Positions 22,839 to 30,949 of a stretch of 33,754 nucleotides of DNA are shown piece by piece; within the stretch, counting starts at the first letter, position 1, and each line of letters starts with the position of its first letter. The translations under genes were made by a program, and so were the position numbers. The notes beneath the pieces are model-generated. The model was not told the origin of the DNA, searched no databases, and saw nothing but the letters and a program-made list of their open reading frames with translations. This DNA is from Prevotella sp. (lineage in GTDB: Bacteria > Bacteroidota > Bacteroidia > Bacteroidales > Bacteroidaceae): assembly GCA_022764085.1 (NCBI GenBank), contig JALERP010000092.1, forward strand, positions 1 to 33,754, read 5' to 3'.

Positions 22839-22945
22839 TATAGATTTCCTGAAAAACACGAATGAATTTGGATAAAAGTTGCGTTTTTAGGCATATTTCT
22901 TTTCTAAATTGAAGATTTTTCGTCTGTATAGGGGTGTAATTGACC

Positions 22946-22995
22946 CCAAAAAGAAGCTCCAGCATAGTTATCTTGGGGGGATAACGATGCTGGAG
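22946..22995 (-). terminator. Intrinsic terminator of the OmpA-end operon
   Basis: CTCCAGCAT (22957-22965) pairs with ATGCTGGAG (22987-22995), with TTATC/GATAA continuing the stem beyond a 2x2 loop. Read on the - strand the stem is followed by CTTCTTTTT. It lies 42 bp after the OmpA-like stop and shields the defence promoter from transcription coming from the transfer operon. Confidence 0.8.
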
Positions 22996-23037
22996 TGGTT
23001 GAGATATATGTGATGATGTGGCTTGAGAGGTGTTGGG

Positions 23038-24309
23038 CTATTGCACCAACACTACGCAGAATCGGTTGGCTTCTTTGGGGCTGAACTGGGAGATGCCGCC
23101 AAGGCTGGTGGCTTTCAGGTTTTCTTTGGGAACACCGCGGTTCATGAGCTGGTGGCCGATGTACTTGGCTCGCTCGATGCTCAGGGCACGGTTGCGGTCG
23201 TTGGTGCCAGTGGCGCTGTCGGCTGCGCCGGAGATATGCACTGTGAGGTGCTGCTCCTTGGCGATGCGTGCTATCTCATCGAGGTTGGCCAGCTGGGAGT
23301 CGTCCACAAGTTTGGCGGTATTCAACTGGAAGTAGAAATAGACGGGAACTCCTACGGTTATCCGCGAGGCGGTTTCCAGTGTATCAGCCATCTCTGATGC
23401 CGTGTCGCCTTGCTGCGACATTCTGAAACGAAGGGAATTGAGTCCGCTGTAGTCATTCTTGTCGGCGGTGGTGGCCTCGTGATGCTGCTTCTTCATTTCC
23501 TTGGCGTAGTTGGAGAGGACGGCATTGCGGTCTAAGAGGTAGTTGCATTGGTTGATGTACGGACGGGCATCGACAACCTTCTTCCAACCTTTCTTGCCGA
23601 TGGTATATGACAGGCCCACCGAGACATTGAGCATGTGGTCGCCAAAACGGCTGGAGGTACCCACGCAGTCGAAGTTCTTCAGGGTGGTCATGCCGCTCAC
23701 CTCGCCCACCAGATGCAGGCGGTCGCAGAGCAGATAGCGGAGTTCTATGCCATAGCTGAAAGCGAAGGGGTGATTTCCTATCTGCTGACCGTCAGCCAGG
23801 AAATAGCCGGCGGTGCTGGATGAGTTGCGTATCATACCCACACCCACGAAAGGGATGACATCCACCTTCGACAGACCTTCATCGTTGCACTGGAGGTTGT
23901 GCGTGAGGTTATACATAAAATCGGCATGGATGAACTGATAGTCCATGGTGCGAAGGTCGGCATTCTTGAACTTCAGACCTTGGTAGCCGATACGACCACC
24001 CACTGCTGGCGTGAACCATTTGCCCACGCCAATCTGCAGGACGGGCATCACTCTGTCGAAGAGGTCGCCGCAGCCTACGGGCGTACCGATGAAGGCCGAG
24101 GCGCCACCTTTGGCCTCGATGAACCAGTTGCTGCCCCACGACGAGGTGGTGATGACATTGTCGAGATAGGTCGGCTGCAGGGGCTTGGTGAGTTCGTCGT
24201 CGTCCCTGACTTCAAGATTACACTTGTCGGCAAGTCGTACTGGACTTGCGTTTGCTTGAGTGAAAGCCATTGCCGATAGCAACAGCATTCCGAAAAAAGA
24301 TTTTTTCAT
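23038..24309 (-). CDS. OmpA-family outer membrane protein
   Basis: A 423-aa protein with a signal peptide (MKKSFFGMLLLSAMAFTQANA), an N-terminal part with alternating aromatic strands like an eight-stranded OmpA barrel (about 60-240), a linker, and a C-terminal OmpA peptidoglycan-binding domain (about 315-420: VYFYFQLNTAKL, then RNRALSIERAKYIGHQLMNRG). In the peptidoglycan-binding site an Asp (SGAADSATGT) and the Arg in SIERA are kept, while the usual GHTD box reads GAAD. The protein should link outer membrane and cell wall. As the last gene of the - strand operon it may help anchor or position a transfer apparatus, or stabilise mating contact. A dyad lies in the leader upstream. Confidence 0.85.
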   Translation of the reverse strand: MKKSFFGMLLLSAMAFTQANASPVRLADKCNLEVRDDDELTKPLQPTYLDNVITTSSWGSNWFIEAKGGASAFIGTPVGCGDLFDRVMPVLQIGVGKWFTPAVGGRIGYQGLKFKNADLRTMDYQFIHADFMYNLTHNLQCNDEGLSKVDVIPFVGVGMIRNSSSTAGYFLADGQQIGNHPFAFSYGIELRYLLCDRLHLVGEVSGMTTLKNFDCVGTSSRFGDHMLNVSVGLSYTIGKKGWKKVVDARPYINQCNYLLDRNAVLSNYAKEMKKQHHEATTADKNDYSGLNSLRFRMSQQGDTASEMADTLETASRITVGVPVYFYFQLNTAKLVDDSQLANLDEIARIAKEQHLTVHISGAADSATGTNDRNRALSIERAKYIGHQLMNRGVPKENLKATSLGGISQFSPKEANRFCVVLVQ

Positions 24310-24324
24310 GATGATGTACTTCTA

Positions 24325-24368
24325 AAAGGTGTGTAGCCACGGCTGCATCATCGGCGCATAACACCTTT
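24325..24368 (-). promoter_or_regulatory. Dyad in the leader of the OmpA-like gene
   Basis: AAAGGTGT (24325-24332) and ACACCTTT (24361-24368) are complementary, with CCAC.GGC/GCC-like pairing inside. On the - strand a short T/A tract follows, about 15 bp before the OmpA ATG. If the gene upstream really ends at 24488, this lies in a 178-bp gap and could be an attenuator or an internal terminator. Confidence 0.4.
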
Positions 24369-25394
24369 GGCGGCACGCAACTCCACACCTTGATTGATTA
24401 AATTTTCATGGCTTCGGTTCGGCAAAAGTTCATGCGAGCATGACTGTTTGCTCTCACCTTGCACATGAATTGTTTTACTCTTGTCTTCTATCGTTTCAGC
24501 CTGGACACCTTGAAGCCGGCATCCTTGAACTGCTTCTCCCACTGGTGGTAGAGGTTGCTGTCCTTGGCGTGTTCGTTGAACTCTTGCGCTGAGCTGCGCA
24601 ACTGTTGTTTTTGCTCTGGCGTTAACCAGGCGGCTGAGCTTGGCTGCTTCCCCGATGGTGAGACAGCCGATTTCCGATGCAATTCCATATTTTCTTAAAT
24701 CTCTGTCGGTGATACCCGACGCTTTGAGTCGTTCTTTGTAATCATTGTCTATTCTGATGTCTTTGAGTCTGCCATAGCTGCCATGCCCGAAGGTGGTCAT
24801 CATCACCACGTTGCCTCCCTGGCTCTGCACGAAGTCGCGCATGTCACGGAGTTCGGCACCAGAGGTGATGAAGTCATCGAGGAGGATGTAGTCCGTGCCT
24901 TTGTTGACCTTGCCCTCAAAGCGCATACGCTTGCTCAGACGGGATATGTCGGAGGCATTGGTGTGCGAGACGTTGGTCACGGCAATGATGTCGTGCTCCA
25001 CTGTCATGCCGGCGGCAGAGAACTTGGCGGCGTAGGCTGCCGGTATCATATTGATGCCGTCGCCCTGCATACGATGGTTGTAGATGACATGGGCGTTAGG
25101 ATAGCGCTCCACAATATCTGCGATGCGGTCGTCCTTCACCAGGTCGTCAATCAGCCGCAATGCTGCATCGTAGTCACCATGCTTGGCAGCTTGGAAGTCA
25201 GGATGCTGGCGGGCGATGGATGCCGAAGTGTGGTTGATAACGGCAGGGAACGAGTCGCCCCATACTGTGCCAACAGGCATCGACGCTTTCTGGCGCAGGA
25301 TATATTGTGCCGTATTCATGTCAATCTCTATAGGCGTGTCACCAAAGTACATCTCTGCTTCGTCCTCTTCGTCAAAGGTGAACAGTACATCCAC
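24348..25394 (-). CDS. Phosphoribosyltransferase-like protein, C-terminus probably frameshifted
   Basis: A PRTase-fold protein. The PRPP-binding motif is YILLDDFITSGAELRDM (169-185), with a preceding strand IIAVTNVSHTNA. Residues 1-100 have no recognised domain. The substrate is unknown; in mobile elements such proteins could act in nucleotide salvage or regulation. From about residue 257 the frame turns unlike a protein and uses unusual codons. A second frame (24488-24625) carries a well-formed helical tail with the codon use of the operon, ending KVSRLKR. The switch point is near 24626 (CTG-G-TTA), so one extra base or a +1 shift is likely. If so, the true end is 24488 and the stretch down to 24348 is non-coding. 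Confidence 0.7.
   Translation of the reverse strand: MDVLFTFDEEDEAEMYFGDTPIEIDMNTAQYILRQKASMPVGTVWGDSFPAVINHTSASIARQHPDFQAAKHGDYDAALRLIDDLVKDDRIADIVERYPNAHVIYNHRMQGDGINMIPAAYAAKFSAAGMTVEHDIIAVTNVSHTNASDISRLSKRMRFEGKVNKGTDYILLDDFITSGAELRDMRDFVQSQGGNVVMMTTFGHGSYGRLKDIRIDNDYKERLKASGITDRDLRKYGIASEIGCLTIGEAAKLSRLVNARAKTTVAQLSARVQRTRQGQQPLPPVGEAVQGCRLQGVQAETIEDKSKTIHVQGESKQSCSHELLPNRSHENLINQGVELRAAKGVMRR
24488..24625 (-). pseudogene. Shifted C-terminal part of the phosphoribosyltransferase-like gene
   Basis: Read in the +1 frame from TTA at 24625, this gives 45 residues (LTPEQKQQLRSSAQEF ... KDAGFKVSRLKR) with codons ending mostly in G or C, like all genes of the operon. It has no natural start codon of its own at the join. 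The best reading is that it is the original end of the upstream gene. Confidence 0.6.
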
Positions 25395-25416
25395 CTCGGG
25401 CGATGGTTCGTAAATC

Positions 25417-26679
25417 CTAACGATGAAATCGTGGACGTTCTACGTTCTTGGCGGCAATCTCCTCCTTCTGTTCCTGGGCTATAGGCTTTTCCTGAACAAG
25501 TTCCTGCTGAAGGGCGGCAGGGTTGACCCTTTCACCCTTGCTATTGAACATTGGGGTAAACTCCTTGTTCTTGGTGCGGATGTCAGAGAAGTCAGCCTCC
25601 CAGCCATCACGCTCCAGACGCTGGTTGACGGCATCGAGGCGTTGGCCGATGAACGAGGCCGACCGCTTCACGTCCATGAGGGTGGTCTTGATGAACTGCG
25701 GGTCCTGGTGCAAACTGTTCAGCCAGGACTTGAGGTAGGCGGCACTGTCGCTCTTGACATGCTTCTCCATGCCATATTGCGAAGAGACAAGGGCTGCAGT
25801 AAGTTCGGCAACAAGTTCTTCGCGCCCGTAGGCTTCGCTACCAAAGGACTGTCCGGGCTTCAGTCGGTTCAAACGACTTTCCGAACCAGAGGCGTGGCTC
25901 ATCTCGTGTAGGAGGTTGCTGTAGAAAGACTCGCCATCAATGAATTGCGACTTTTCGGGGATTACAATCTCATCGCGGCTTATTGAGTAGTAAGCATCGT
26001 CGCCATGGGTAGGTTTGATGGGACACACATAGAGGTCTTTCTCAATCATCGCATCCAAGGCAGGGAAATCACGCATTCCCTCGCTGGACTCGTAACGTCG
26101 GCCTTCGGCTTCATCGAGGAACTTCTGATAAAGCTCGGGGCGTGCCTCTTTGAGGTTCGTCTGGTCCAAATTGAAGACGTTATAGACTTGCAGTTTGGGA
26201 TAGACGGCATATTTGGCACGCTCTTCCTGCGACATCTGCTTGTAATCGTCGTACTTGATGCGTTCCTTCGTCTCCTGGTTGACGCAGGTGAAGGTAGTGA
26301 GCATCACCGGGGTACTCTTCTCGCCCTTGTTGATGCCCACATGAGGGAGTTTGTTGCCATCGGCATCCACAGCAGGCACAGACTTGCCGTCCTTGCCCTT
26401 GGTAAAGTTCATGCTGACAATGCGGTCGAAAGTGGCATAACGGGAGGTCTGCCAGCCGTTCTTTTCCTGCATGAGCATGAGGACGACGCTGTTCATGCCG
26501 TTGTAGTTGCGCCCACTGAGGTTCATGGGCATCTGAGCTGCTTGCGGAGAGAACCACGGCTTCTTCCAGTCGCTCTGGAGATTGCTGATCTTCTCAATCA
26601 TCAGCTCGGCAAAGGTGGACAGAGCACGGTCTTCCGCACTCTGTCCGTCAGGTTTGGGAGTATAGTTGGATTTCTTCAT
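25417..26679 (-). CDS. ardC: ArdC-family antirestriction protein
   Basis: A 420-aa ArdC-like protein. The N-terminal domain (about 15-170) has the ssDNA-binding ArdC fold, with the typical WKKPWF, SGRNYNGMNSVVL and YNVFNLDQT segments. The C-terminal zincin-like domain has HEMSH (258-262) and a downstream Glu in REELVAELTAAL (about 287) as the third ligand. ArdC proteins protect incoming single-stranded plasmid DNA and counter type I restriction. It is well placed in a transfer operon, between the SSB-like protein and the PRTase-like protein. The C-terminal 70 residues are Gln/Glu-rich and probably flexible. Active-site residues are complete, in contrast to the related protein at 28918. Confidence 0.88.
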   Translation of the reverse strand: MKKSNYTPKPDGQSAEDRALSTFAELMIEKISNLQSDWKKPWFSPQAAQMPMNLSGRNYNGMNSVVLMLMQEKNGWQTSRYATFDRIVSMNFTKGKDGKSVPAVDADGNKLPHVGINKGEKSTPVMLTTFTCVNQETKERIKYDDYKQMSQEERAKYAVYPKLQVYNVFNLDQTNLKEARPELYQKFLDEAEGRRYESSEGMRDFPALDAMIEKDLYVCPIKPTHGDDAYYSISRDEIVIPEKSQFIDGESFYSNLLHEMSHASGSESRLNRLKPGQSFGSEAYGREELVAELTAALVSSQYGMEKHVKSDSAAYLKSWLNSLHQDPQFIKTTLMDVKRSASFIGQRLDAVNQRLERDGWEADFSDIRTKNKEFTPMFNSKGERVNPAALQQELVQEKPIAQEQKEEIAAKNVERPRFHR

Positions 26680-26689
26680 ACGCTATGGT

Positions 26690-27319
26690 TTAGTGTTGAA
26701 CATAGACATGCTCCTGCATATCCTTGACACGGCAGGACAGACGTACTACGCCGCCGAAAGATGACACCTGTAAGTCACCCGAAATATCCATATGGGCTTT
26801 TGAGCGCATCCAGTCGGGAATGATGGTGCTGATGTCGGCATCCTTCTCGGGGAAGCGCATGAAGTTGACCCAGGTGCTGACGAAACTCTCGCCGACCTTC
26901 TCAGCGGAATAGGCTGAGAACACAATGAACGGATGGCCGTTTTTGTCGCTCTTCTCCTCATAGACATTCTCCTTCTTCAGATGGCCGCGGAACGTCATGG
27001 TGCCTCCGATGGCATCCAAGTCTGCCACATTCTCGGTGGAAATGAGATTGCCGGTCAGGTAAAACTGCAGTTCTTCTCCTCGCTTTCGGATGTCCAGGCT
27101 GCCGCTGACGCTAATACGCATCCCCTCGGTGTAGGTGGCCACATCCTCCTGATGGGCGTTGGGGAGAGAGACAAACACGTCGATGCTGTGGTTGGTCTGC
27201 TTGGCATCGGGCAAGCACACTGTCATGATGAGTGACAGGTAAGGATTGTTGTTCCTGTCGGTACGGATGCCGGTGTTTCGCTTCACCGTACCCGTTACAT
27301 TTACTTCTGCTTTAATCAT
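26690..27319 (-). CDS. SSB-like protein, probably two OB folds
   Basis: A 209-aa protein made of two similar beta-rich halves. The first (about 1-100) starts IKAEVNVTGTVKRNTGIRTD and includes SIDVFVSLPNAHQEDVATYTEGMRISVSG. The second (about 105-205) has TMTFRGHLKKENVYEEKSDKNG ... FIVFSAYSAEKV ... WVNFMRFPEK. Both halves have the strand-Gly-strand pattern of OB folds such as SSB. It lacks the acidic C-terminal tip of cellular SSBs and instead ends VYVQH. It sits between ArdC and the cell-wall enzyme, so binding of transferred ssDNA is a fair inference. The fold assignment rests on pattern only. Confidence 0.6.
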   Translation of the reverse strand: MIKAEVNVTGTVKRNTGIRTDRNNNPYLSLIMTVCLPDAKQTNHSIDVFVSLPNAHQEDVATYTEGMRISVSGSLDIRKRGEELQFYLTGNLISTENVADLDAIGGTMTFRGHLKKENVYEEKSDKNGHPFIVFSAYSAEKVGESFVSTWVNFMRFPEKDADISTIIPDWMRSKAHMDISGDLQVSSFGGVVRLSCRVKDMQEHVYVQH

Positions 27320-27339
27320 ATTGTTTTGGTTTAGTGATG

Positions 27340-28905
27340 TTACTTTCGTTGTAAGGTCTGCTCCTGCGACTGACGCTCGGCATCAATGCGTTCGTAGTTG
27401 CTGGCCGCCTGATGGGTATAGGTGATGGCGCTGACAATACCACCCAGGCGTTGCTGCTTGGTCTGGTCGTCGTTGTCGCTATGGAGCACCTGCGAGATAT
27501 TGTTGCGCTCCGCTTCGGTCAGTTCATGGGAGAACTCCTGCTTGCCGTCGTGGACAGAGAGGATTGCCTTGCCTTTGTCGGTGATGGAGAGTGAGGCTGA
27601 CTGCATGTTCGGCACCAGACTGCTGATGTCGATACGCCTGTTGACCAGGGCATCGCTGACGGCTTGCATCTGTTGCTCCTTGCTCTTGCCCTCTTGCTGC
27701 ATGGCCAGCATGAGCAGGGTCATGAACATCTCCATGAGGTTGCCCAACAACCCTTTGTCCTCACCGCCGTTCAGACCAAGGGCGGCATCGTCGGAACCCA
27801 ACAGCTTGTTCATCCAGTTTTCAGGACTCTGCTCATCGGTGTTCGTGGCTTTTGCCCCAGCGGTCTTGTAGTCAGCCAAGAGGTCTTTGCCGTTGTGCTG
27901 CGCCTCGATGGTCAGGTTGCCTTTCTGCGCCACCTCGGCAAGGTAGGCAGCGGGATTGACCCACTGCAACTTGTTGTCGGCAGAGACATTGATGACACCC
28001 AGGTGAAGATGCTCACCCGTGGTGCGTGTGCCCGTGTTGCCGGTCACGCCCAATTTCTGTCCTGCATTGACCACATCGCCTTTCTTGACGGCAATTTCAC
28101 TCAGGTGCATATACTGCACACGAGTCTTGGAGCCATCCTCACGGGAGTATTCCACAGTGACCGTCTTGCCGCCACCTGTGGTGGTGCGATGGTCAACACC
28201 GATGACAGTGCCATTGTTCTCTGTGGCCAGCACATTGTCCTTGTTGGTCTTGATGTCAATGCCATGATGAATCTGCGTCGTTCCCTTGTTGACAGGGTCT
28301 TCACGTGGCCCATAGGGAGAGGTGATGAGCATGAACTCGTCACGCTTCACCGGCATGGAGTAGCCTGCGCTTTGGCTGGCAGAGGAAGTTGTCGCCGTCT
28401 GTTCTGTGGATAGCGGATTGGCCTGTACTCCGAACTGCCGACCTTCGGCACGCATCTGCTGCATGACCATCTGGTCGTATTTCTGTAGGTTGGCACCTTC
28501 GATGACGCTCACCAGGGTGTTGGAATAGCTCTTGGCCGTGGCATAGCCGCCTTTCTGAATGCCGGCAGCCCAACCACGATAGTCATCGGGCGAGAGATTG
28601 CCCACATACCGCTGATAGCGGGAAGCCATGAGGACTTTGGAATGGTCCTCATAGCTCTGTCCCACATTATCATACTTCTTGAAGTGCTCATTGGGTTTGT
28701 CGTCATTGGCAAGTACATAGTTGCCGTTGTACGCGCCCTTCACACCGAAGTGGTTGTTGGCGGTCTGCGCCAAGGTGCTCTGGCCGTCGGCAGACTCGAT
28801 GATGCCCTGCGCCAAGGTGATGGAGGCTGGTATGCCATACCGCCGCATCTGTTCCATGGCGTGCTCGGCATAGTTGTCGATATAAGATTGCCTTGATGCT
28901 TTCAT
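27340..28905 (-). CDS. Glucosaminidase plus M23 peptidase cell-wall enzyme
   Basis: A 521-aa two-domain peptidoglycan hydrolase. Residues about 1-155 are a glucosaminidase/muramidase domain (FlgJ-like), with the catalytic Glu in AQGIIESADGQSTLA (E37) and NNHFGVKG. Residues about 180-325 are an M23 endopeptidase domain with HHGID (H214, D217) and GEHLHLG (H299, H301), completing the zinc site. The C-terminal 170 residues are helical and Gln-rich. No signal peptide is visible, so export must use another route, possibly the transfer apparatus. In conjugation such enzymes open the cell wall for the channel. Both active sites look complete. Confidence 0.88.
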   Translation of the reverse strand: MKASRQSYIDNYAEHAMEQMRRYGIPASITLAQGIIESADGQSTLAQTANNHFGVKGAYNGNYVLANDDKPNEHFKKYDNVGQSYEDHSKVLMASRYQRYVGNLSPDDYRGWAAGIQKGGYATAKSYSNTLVSVIEGANLQKYDQMVMQQMRAEGRQFGVQANPLSTEQTATTSSASQSAGYSMPVKRDEFMLITSPYGPREDPVNKGTTQIHHGIDIKTNKDNVLATENNGTVIGVDHRTTTGGGKTVTVEYSREDGSKTRVQYMHLSEIAVKKGDVVNAGQKLGVTGNTGTRTTGEHLHLGVINVSADNKLQWVNPAAYLAEVAQKGNLTIEAQHNGKDLLADYKTAGAKATNTDEQSPENWMNKLLGSDDAALGLNGGEDKGLLGNLMEMFMTLLMLAMQQEGKSKEQQMQAVSDALVNRRIDISSLVPNMQSASLSITDKGKAILSVHDGKQEFSHELTEAERNNISQVLHSDNDDQTKQQRLGGIVSAITYTHQAASNYERIDAERQSQEQTLQRK

Positions 28906-28917
28906 GCCATGGTGCGG

Positions 28918-30897
28918 TTATCGGTGCATACTGCGATGATGTTCTTCCTGACGTGCTACAGTCTCTTTCACCTCCTGCTTCTGCTCGGGCTTTGCCTCTT
29001 CGCTCTGCTGCGGTTTGCGGTTCTGCTCAATCTGGTCGCAGATGGCTACACGCTCACCGGCACGGATAAGTTTCGGCAGATAGGTGTCGAGGGCATGGTA
29101 TGGGAAACCTGCCATGCGCAAGGCCGAACCGTCTTCCTCTTTGCGCTGGGAGTAGCGCGTGAGGGTGATGCCCAGAATATTGGAGGCTTTGACAGCATCG
29201 TCCTTGTAGGTCTCGTAGAAGTCGCCGCAACGGAATAGGAGCATCGCATCAGGATGCTTCTTCTTCAGGTCGTTGTACTGACGGAGGATAGGCGGTATGA
29301 CGATGGTCTCGTTCATATCACGCTTATGCTCCTCGCTTTCGGCAGGACTCTGCTTTACCTCGCCACGCTTCTCAGCCAACACGTCGGCATAGAGAATGGC
29401 GGCAAGGTGGGTCTTGTATTCCTGCTTGTCGTCGGCAAGCCAAAGGCGTTGCCACTGAGACTGGTTTATTTCCACAGGCTTCTGCTTCTCGTCGCCTATG
29501 GTGGCCACGAGGAGTATCTTGCTGTCCTTGGTCTTGAAGGCATTGACCTTGTTGATCATGTCGAGCGACTCCTGGGGTGCTTCACTACGGAAAAGGTTGA
29601 CCTCCTTCTCGGGATGGGCGGCCACTATGGAGTAGTATTTCTGCGCGAACTGGGTGCGGAAGTCGTTGATATGGGCTTCGTCATGGTCGTTCTTCATCAT
29701 GTCGAAGTACATGCTGACATCCTCCTTTGAAGGATGCACGGCAAAGGTGCGGTCGTTCTCAGGCTTGGCAGCAAGCGTCCACTTGCCACCATCGTCCTTC
29801 AACATGGTAATCTGCGTAAAGCGTTCCGGTACCTTGTCCAGCGGGAACTGCGATGCCCAAGCCTGTTGGCGCTTCTCGGATGGCTTCTCGATGAGTTTGA
29901 TCTTCTCGCCGTTCTCGGCCTTCTTGATCATGCCCACTGTGCGGTTGACATCCTGCAAGATGCTCTTGCCCATATCAGGATTGTCCTTGATTTGGGCGAT
30001 GATGGCCGGCAACTGCTCCATGGTGGCAGGGCGCAGCTTTGCGGGCAGTCCCAACTCCAGCATCTTATGGGCGGAAGCGAGTTCCACCACCAGCATCTCA
30101 TGCTGCTGATGTTCCTGGCTGGGTTGCTTCATGCCTTCCAGTTGCATTCCCTCACGTCCGAGACGCTGGGGAGTGCCGGTGACATGGACAACCTGACGTG
30201 ATACCTCCTGCACATAGTCGGCATAGGAAGGGAAATCCTTCTGGGCAGGTATGTGGAGCGTGTCCTTCTTGAAGTCATAATGGGCAATGCCCGTGGCATC
30301 CTTGCGGATAGGCACGAGGTTGTCCTTCATGCTCTGGATGTACTGGTTGACATCCATACGGAGCTGTTTGTCGGCGTTGGGATTCTCTGTTCGGGCTTCT
30401 TTGCCGCCGAACTGCTCCACCTGCTTGCCATACTCCTCCTTGTGGACGTGGGCCATGGTCGTCTGGTCTATATTAAATATGGTATAGACATCCTCACGGG
30501 GATTGACCTTGTATTTCTCCTTGTCTGCATCAGGAAGGGCATTGTACTCCGTGCGGCTAATCTTCTCGTCGGCATTGTCCTTGTTGACATACTGATTGAG
30601 GTTCGTCCACACGAATGGCACACCTTTCTGACCCTTCATCACCGCCTCGTTGCGGTTGTGGGTCTCGTTGTACATGGTGTAGCCGTTAGTCTTGAACTCG
30701 CCCTGGTCACTGTGCATCGCCATAATCAAGGCGTTGGCGGGAGTGATGCGCATGGGCTTGTCGTAAAAATGGGGAGCCAGCTTTTGGGTGCTGTTCAGGA
30801 GAACGCCTCCATTCTGACTTGCTCTTTCAAGGGCGGCGACAAGAATCTCAGCCTGTCGCTCTGCGCCCGATTTCTTGGGAATAGTTTCTTCTGCCAT
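28918..30897 (-). CDS. ArdC-like protein fused to MutS domain I
   Basis: A 659-aa fusion. Residues about 10-180 resemble the ArdC N-terminal ssDNA-binding domain ([12 protein letters not shown] corresponds to VYNVFNLDQTNL of the ArdC at 25417). In the zincin domain the HEMSH motif is replaced by QEVSRQVV (about 230-237), so metal-dependent activity seems lost. Residues about 535-625 match the MutS mismatch-recognition domain I, including the Phe-x-Glu motif in [12 protein letters not shown] (F560, E562), [17 protein letters not shown] and VAICDQIEQ. No MutS ATPase is present. It is one gene away from the catalytically complete ArdC homologue. I infer a binder of single-stranded or mismatched/structured DNA during transfer. 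Confidence 0.8.
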   Translation of the reverse strand: MAEETIPKKSGAERQAEILVAALERASQNGGVLLNSTQKLAPHFYDKPMRITPANALIMAMHSDQGEFKTNGYTMYNETHNRNEAVMKGQKGVPFVWTNLNQYVNKDNADEKISRTEYNALPDADKEKYKVNPREDVYTIFNIDQTTMAHVHKEEYGKQVEQFGGKEARTENPNADKQLRMDVNQYIQSMKDNLVPIRKDATGIAHYDFKKDTLHIPAQKDFPSYADYVQEVSRQVVHVTGTPQRLGREGMQLEGMKQPSQEHQQHEMLVVELASAHKMLELGLPAKLRPATMEQLPAIIAQIKDNPDMGKSILQDVNRTVGMIKKAENGEKIKLIEKPSEKRQQAWASQFPLDKVPERFTQITMLKDDGGKWTLAAKPENDRTFAVHPSKEDVSMYFDMMKNDHDEAHINDFRTQFAQKYYSIVAAHPEKEVNLFRSEAPQESLDMINKVNAFKTKDSKILLVATIGDEKQKPVEINQSQWQRLWLADDKQEYKTHLAAILYADVLAEKRGEVKQSPAESEEHKRDMNETIVIPPILRQYNDLKKKHPDAMLLFRCGDFYETYKDDAVKASNILGITLTRYSQRKEEDGSALRMAGFPYHALDTYLPKLIRAGERVAICDQIEQNRKPQQSEEAKPEQKQEVKETVARQEEHHRSMHR

Positions 30898-30949
30898 AAT
30901 ATCGTATCATTTAATGGTGAAAAATAAGGGAATGAAAACTGTTAGTTCG

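Noticed and set aside
22587..24279. Long + strand open frames opposite the XRE and OmpA-like genes
   Set aside because: They lie antisense to genes with clear domains, and show no recognisable features of their own.
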